Assembly (NCBI GenBank): GCA_024224995.1 | Contig: JAAENB010000601.1 | Location: 1 to 19,696 of the forward strand | Length of the DNA: 19,696 nt | Direction of reading: 5' to 3' | DNA from: a bacterium | Lineage (GTDB): Bacteria > Spirochaetota > UBA4802 > UBA5550 | Part shown: piece by piece, positions 15,901 to 19,696 of the stretch | How the letters are laid out: every line of letters begins with the position of its first letter | How positions within the stretch are numbered: the stretch's first letter is position 1 | Translations under genes and position numbers: made by a program | The notes under the pieces: model-generated | Databases searched by the model: none | Seen by the model: the letters and a program-made list of their open reading frames with translations, nothing else | What the model was told of the DNA's origin: nothing

Positions 15901-18079
15901 GCAGGCATATCGTGACGGACTCGAAACTGGCGATCTGGAATATGCCGCTTTCTCCCTCCAGGTGTATTGTTACCATGGCTTACTTGCCGGTATAAACCTG
16001 GAAATAGTTGAACGGAACATGGTAAAATATATTAATATCCTTGATTCGTTAAAGCAGGAAAACCAATTTAGAATGACCCAATTATATTACCAGGTGACAT
16101 TAAATCTTATGGGTAAAGTTTCTGATCCGTGTTTTTTAAAAGGAGAGGGGTATGATGAGGAGAAAATGCTTCCGGTTTATCTTGCTGCGGAAGACCGTAC
16201 CAGTCTTTGCCTGTTATATTTGTTTAAAATGCAATTGAATTATTTCTTTGAGAAATATCCCGAGGCTCTTGATTATGCCCATAAGGTTGCAAAAGAAATC
16301 AATGGCATGAGAGGTTCCTTTTTTGTGCCCCTTTTTTATTTTTACGATTCATTGATACGGCTTGCCGTCTATGCTATTGTTCCGGCAAAAGTGCTTAAAA
16401 ACCAGGCTAAAATGAAGAAATGGGCAGCTCACGCCCCTATGAATCATCTGCATAAATATCAGCTGGTAGAGGCTGAGATCGCCCGGGTAAAAAGAAAAGA
16501 TTCCAGGGCCATGAAATATTATGAAAAAGCCATTACCGGGGCGCATGATAACGGGTTTATCCAGGAAGAAGCCCTGGCAGGTGAATGCGCTGCCCGGTTT
16601 TACCTGGAAAGGGGTTTGGGAAGAATCGGAAACACCTCTTTGAGCGGCGCAATAAATTGCTATTCCCGGTGGGGAGCCGCCGCTAAAGTAAAATTCCTGA
16701 AAAAAAAATATCCGGAAAACCTGTCAAAAGAAAAGGATGCCGAAATCCTTGACTCCATTAAGGAGACGGGATCAACCACTACGTTCACTAAAGCTTCGGA
16801 CCAGCTCGACCTGTCAACGGTTATCGCGGCTTCACAGACCCTGTCTGCCGAGATGGATCTCAAGCGGCTGCTGGAAACGATTATAAAAATAGCTGTTGAG
16901 AACGCCGGCGCTCAAAAGGGGCTTCTCTTGCTAAACAACCCGAAAGATAATAGACTGTATATTGAGGCCGTGTTCGAGGCGGGAGAGATCACCGTACTAC
17001 AAAAGATACCACTTGATGAATATGATGACATCCCTCATTCTATCATAAATTATGTCTATCGCACGGGAGAAGATTTTGTATTGCATGATGCCCGGATCAG
17101 GGGAATTTTTGTTGATGACCCCTATGTGATTCGCAAGCAATCACGGTCTATTCTTTGCGCCCTGGCAACGTACCGGGGAACCATGGCGGGCATTCTTTAC
17201 CTGGAAAACAATCTCGCGGCGAATGCCTTTACGCCGGAACGGCTTAAGCTTGTCTCCATCCTGTCGTCACAGTGCGCTATCTCAATTAAAAATACCGGTC
17301 TTATCCTTACGGAGAAACAGAACGCGGTCCTGGAAAAGGAGATAGAAATGGCCCGGACTATTCAGCAGGCCCTTCTTCCGGGAGACCCTCCCGCGCTGGA
17401 AAACGCTGTTGTTGCTTTAAAATACGTACCCATGATGGGAGTGGGGGGGGACTTTGTCGATATTTGTTATGATAAGGATTCCAACAAACTCGGGCTCTTT
17501 ATCTGCGATGTGTCAGGGCACGGAGTTCCTGCGGCTATTACGGCCTCTATCGTGAGCATGTCTCTTGATTTTTTCTGGAACAGGTTTATTGGTTCACCGG
17601 CCAGGCTGCTCCGGGAGATGAGAACTCCTTTAAAAAACAAACTGGCGGGTAATTTTTTTACCGCCTGTGTTGGCTGCCTGGACCTGGAAGAAGGGATCTT
17701 GACCCTGGCTACTGCGGGGCATCCCCCGTGTATTCTTGTAAGAAAGAGCGGCACTGTTGAAATGGTCATGACAACGGGACGGTTTATTTATGACCTGTTT
17801 GAACCAAATTCCGAGGATCAATGGGTTCAGTTACAAAAAGGAGACAGGGCAGTTTTATATACCGATGGTATCACCGAAGCAAATGACCATAACGGCAGCA
17901 TGCTTGGAGCCAATGATGATGAAAAATTCTGTGCCTGGGTTAAGGAAATTTCGGATGCCTCCGCCTCGCCTTCTTTATTATGCCAAAATATATATAATAA
18001 GGTTATGGAATATACCGGGAAAGAAACCCTGGAAGACGACTTTACGATTCTTGTTGTTGAGTATACCGGAGACGGTTAA
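12920..18079 (+). CDS. Ser/Thr kinase-AAA ATPase-GAF-SpoIIE phosphatase signalling protein
   Basis: This protein of about 1719 aa has a Hanks-type kinase at about 1-275: Lys in VIIKLL near 36, [10 protein letters not shown] as the catalytic loop with HND instead of HRD, ADFGIT, and [22 protein letters not shown]. The glycine loop is degenerate. An AAA_16-type ATPase follows, with Walker A GRPGIGKS near 332-339 and Walker B [11 protein letters not shown] near 457. Then come several hundred residues of TPR-like helices, a GAF domain at about 1296-1457, a short linker helix, and a SpoIIE-type PP2C phosphatase at about 1472-1719 ([55 protein letters not shown]), with its metal-binding acids present. 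The order fits large sensory kinases of spirochaetes and cyanobacteria. I prefer ATG 12920 (GGA 6 nt upstream) over TTG 12914. Its input signal and targets are unknown. Confidence 0.9.
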   Translation: [1719 protein letters not shown]

Positions 18080-18103
18080 CCCCTGAAGAACCGGAACAAG
18101 TCT

Positions 18104-18793
18104 CTATTCCTGTTCTCGAACAGTAACTTCTTTGCCCTGAAAAACAATGGCGAGTTTTTTTAAATTTGTTATGCCTTTGCCCGTAAGCTCGGTTTCGTAT
18201 TTTTTTTCTTCAATTTGCTTAAAAGCTTTCTTAAGAGCTTCTTCGGTTGTTTCTTTACCGAAGATCCCAATCTTTTTAAATTCAATAATATAGCCCGTCT
18301 TGTTTGTATCTTTCGGAATGACCATAACATCATAGCGGCCGTAACCCGATTCCCGGTTGCTTGTCACTTCGTGGCTGTCGGCAAGCCACACAAAGAGACC
18401 GATTATAAATGACTGGTAAACCCTTTCCGATTCATCTCCGAAATCGTGGTAACTGAATATTTTAAGAACAAGCTCTTTTAAAAGAAGTTCAAAAAGCCGG
18501 ATGTCGCCATCGATTAAGGCTTTCAGCATTACTTCGATCCTTTTATTCTCGATTTTATCCGTAAAAAAAGATTTAATTAACCTGATATAGGCTGAGCGCA
18601 CTTCTTTATTTGGAATTTGCAGAGAATAGAATGTTTCGGATTCCAGTTCATCTTTATGTTTTTGTGCCTGTTTTAAATACCCGCCAAAAAGGAGAAAGCT
18701 CCAGATGAGGTCGTCTTTTTTCTCAATATCAGTAAATACGATATTTTCATCAATAGGTTTCTTTATACTTTCGCCTCTTACGAGAAAGTCCAA
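18104..18793 (-). pseudogene. C-terminal PD-(D/E)XK nuclease half of a broken AAA-ATPase-like gene
   Basis: This 229-residue frame matches the C-terminal part of AAA-ATPase-like/PD-(D/E)XK proteins. Family blocks GESIKKPIDENIVFTD and IWSFLLFGGYLK open it. The nuclease core is intact: D155 in GYGRYDVMVIP, then E171 and K173 in YIIEFKKIG. The apparent TTG start has no properly placed ribosome binding site, and the frame is closed by a stop only four codons upstream, so it probably is not translated on its own. It is the downstream half of the gene at 18802. About 35-40 residues that normally connect the halves appear to be missing, which is inferred from family layout. Confidence 0.65.
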
Positions 18794-18801
18794 CTCTTCT
18801 T

Positions 18802-19689
18802 TTAATTAATAATTGACCAGGGATTATTAATTGTTTCGAGGCCAAAAACATAACCGTTATACCAGTCTCTTATATCAGTATATTTATTTGAAATATTAAA
18901 ATCTTTAAGCATCTCTTTGAGTTCGTCCTCCGTGAATCCGAATTTATCCGAAAATTCTTCCGAAAGGAGCGTGAAAACCCCGAGATTATTGAGACCGGAA
19001 AAGATCGACTCCCTGGCAACCCTCATAATTCCGGTTACAACCGATTTTTCCAGGGACGAGTTGTCTTTAAGGCCGGAACCGAGAAATCCGCGCATAAAGT
19101 CAACAACCTCATTATAGTAATTGTTGACATATCCTGCCTGTACCGGTGTATCATACTCATCAATAAGAATAATAACTTTTTTATTATGATATCTTTCAAG
19201 AATCTTTGAAAGAAATGAAAGGGACCGAAGATAGTCTCCCTTTTGGCCTTCAAGGTTTGCAATTTTTTCAAAAGAAAGTCTCTCTCTTCTATTGAGAAAT
19301 TCTCCGGTTAATAAATAGTTATGCCTTTCATATTCATCTGCTATTATTTGTTTTACCAGGTAGGAGCAATCTTCCCATTCCAGGGTTTTTACATCTTTAA
19401 ACGTTAAAAATATAACCGGGTATTTCCCCTGTTTTGACGTATAGGCTTCCTGCTGCTGTAATATGGCCAGTTTTTCAAAAAGATGCTTATTGGTTTTTTC
19501 CGTTTTTTCGTAAAAATACCTGAGCATTGAAAGGTTGATGGTCTTGCCGAATCTTCTTGGCCTTGGTACAAGTAATACCTCAGCAGGGGTATCGATCACT
19601 TCTTTAATAAAAAGTGTTTTATCCACAAAATAATTGTTATTTTCAATTAGCTTTTTAAAATCTGAAATTCCAACGGGTAACTTTTTCAT
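18802..19689 (-). CDS. AAA-ATPase-like protein, truncated N-terminal half
   Basis: This 295-aa product is the N-terminal domain of an AAA-ATPase-like/PD-(D/E)XK protein (PF09820-type, with PF08011-type nuclease expected). KLPVGISDFKKLIENNNYFVDKT is the usual family opening. The Walker A-like loop RPRRFGKT is at 43-50 and the Walker B-like LIDEYDTPVQ at 174-183. It ends abruptly after NNPWSIIN, where normal members continue into the linker and nuclease. The reading frame shifts here, and both frames carry stops at the junction. It may make a short protein, but the gene as a whole is disrupted. The window ends 7 nt upstream of its ATG. Proteins of this type are often repeated in host-associated anaerobes; their role is not established. 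Confidence 0.75.
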   Translation of the reverse strand: MKKLPVGISDFKKLIENNNYFVDKTLFIKEVIDTPAEVLLVPRPRRFGKTINLSMLRYFYEKTEKTNKHLFEKLAILQQQEAYTSKQGKYPVIFLTFKDVKTLEWEDCSYLVKQIIADEYERHNYLLTGEFLNRRERLSFEKIANLEGQKGDYLRSLSFLSKILERYHNKKVIILIDEYDTPVQAGYVNNYYNEVVDFMRGFLGSGLKDNSSLEKSVVTGIMRVARESIFSGLNNLGVFTLLSEEFSDKFGFTEDELKEMLKDFNISNKYTDIRDWYNGYVFGLETINNPWSIIN

Positions 19690-19696
19690 AACACTA

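Noticed and set aside
18106..18122. Small perfect palindrome CTGTTC-TC-GAACAG as a terminator between the kinase and the nuclease gene
   Set aside because: It falls inside the last codons of the nuclease half, has no T-run, and is short enough to arise by chance.
18780..18815. Programmed frameshift joining the two nuclease halves
   Set aside because: There is an A-rich run near the junction, but both the upstream and the downstream frame contain stop codons there and a conserved linker is missing, so a one-base slip would not restore the protein.
1..19696. CRISPR array, tRNA, rRNA or transposase genes
   Set aside because: I saw no regularly spaced direct repeats, no cloverleaf or rRNA-like segments, and no transposase or integrase motifs on either strand.

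Overview
The window looks like a mid-to-low G+C bacterial chromosome dominated by signalling and accessory genes. No rRNA, tRNA, CRISPR array, transposase or phage gene is visible. The mix suggests an anaerobic, host- or gut-associated bacterium: an EFR1-type flavodoxin/ferredoxin, an AAA-ATPase-like/PD-(D/E)XK gene, an Npt-like nucleotide transporter with HEAT repeats, and a giant kinase/AAA/GAF/SpoIIE protein. A Treponema-like spirochaete is my best guess, but this is inference from gene content and no marker gene confirms it.

Left part (1-6650). The window opens with a 137-bp near-perfect palindrome and a gene-free, hairpin-rich stretch. Then come a stand-alone CheY-like receiver (minus), a divergent AraC regulator (plus), and a convergent isochorismatase-family hydrolase (minus) whose 3' end overlaps the AraC gene. 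An EFR1-type iron-sulfur flavodoxin (plus) and an amidohydrolase-2 family enzyme (minus) follow. A second long palindrome (4369-4470) separates the amidohydrolase from a minus-strand operon of a SnoaL-like/alpha-beta hydrolase fusion translationally coupled (ATGA) to a second AraC regulator. The operon's promoter region carries a 12-bp inverted repeat that brackets a possible -35/-10 pair. Next to it is a small remnant of a 4Fe-4S ferredoxin.

Central part (6651-18079). A SAM-dependent methyltransferase (minus) diverges from a plus-strand cluster of four genes: an ornithine/alanine-racemase-family PLP enzyme, an 1101-aa Npt-like transporter fused to HEAT repeats and a cNMP-binding-like domain, a GNAT-like protein (8-bp overlap), and a 1.7-kaa protein joining a Ser/Thr kinase, AAA ATPase, helical repeats, GAF and SpoIIE-type PP2C phosphatase. 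The last gene has its own strong-looking sigma70 promoter. The end of the GNAT gene is made of DNA that nearly repeats, antisense, part of the alpha/beta hydrolase gene 7 kb away.

Right edge (18104-19689, minus). An AAA-ATPase-like/PD-(D/E)XK nuclease gene is broken into two ORFs with a small gap in the alignable core. It looks like a decaying copy.

Most notable points: the four-gene racemase/transporter/acyltransferase/kinase-phosphatase cluster; the relic hydrolase fragment that supplies the GNAT stop codon; the two long palindromes, each with a 32-nt loop; and the promoter palindrome upstream of the hydrolase-AraC operon.
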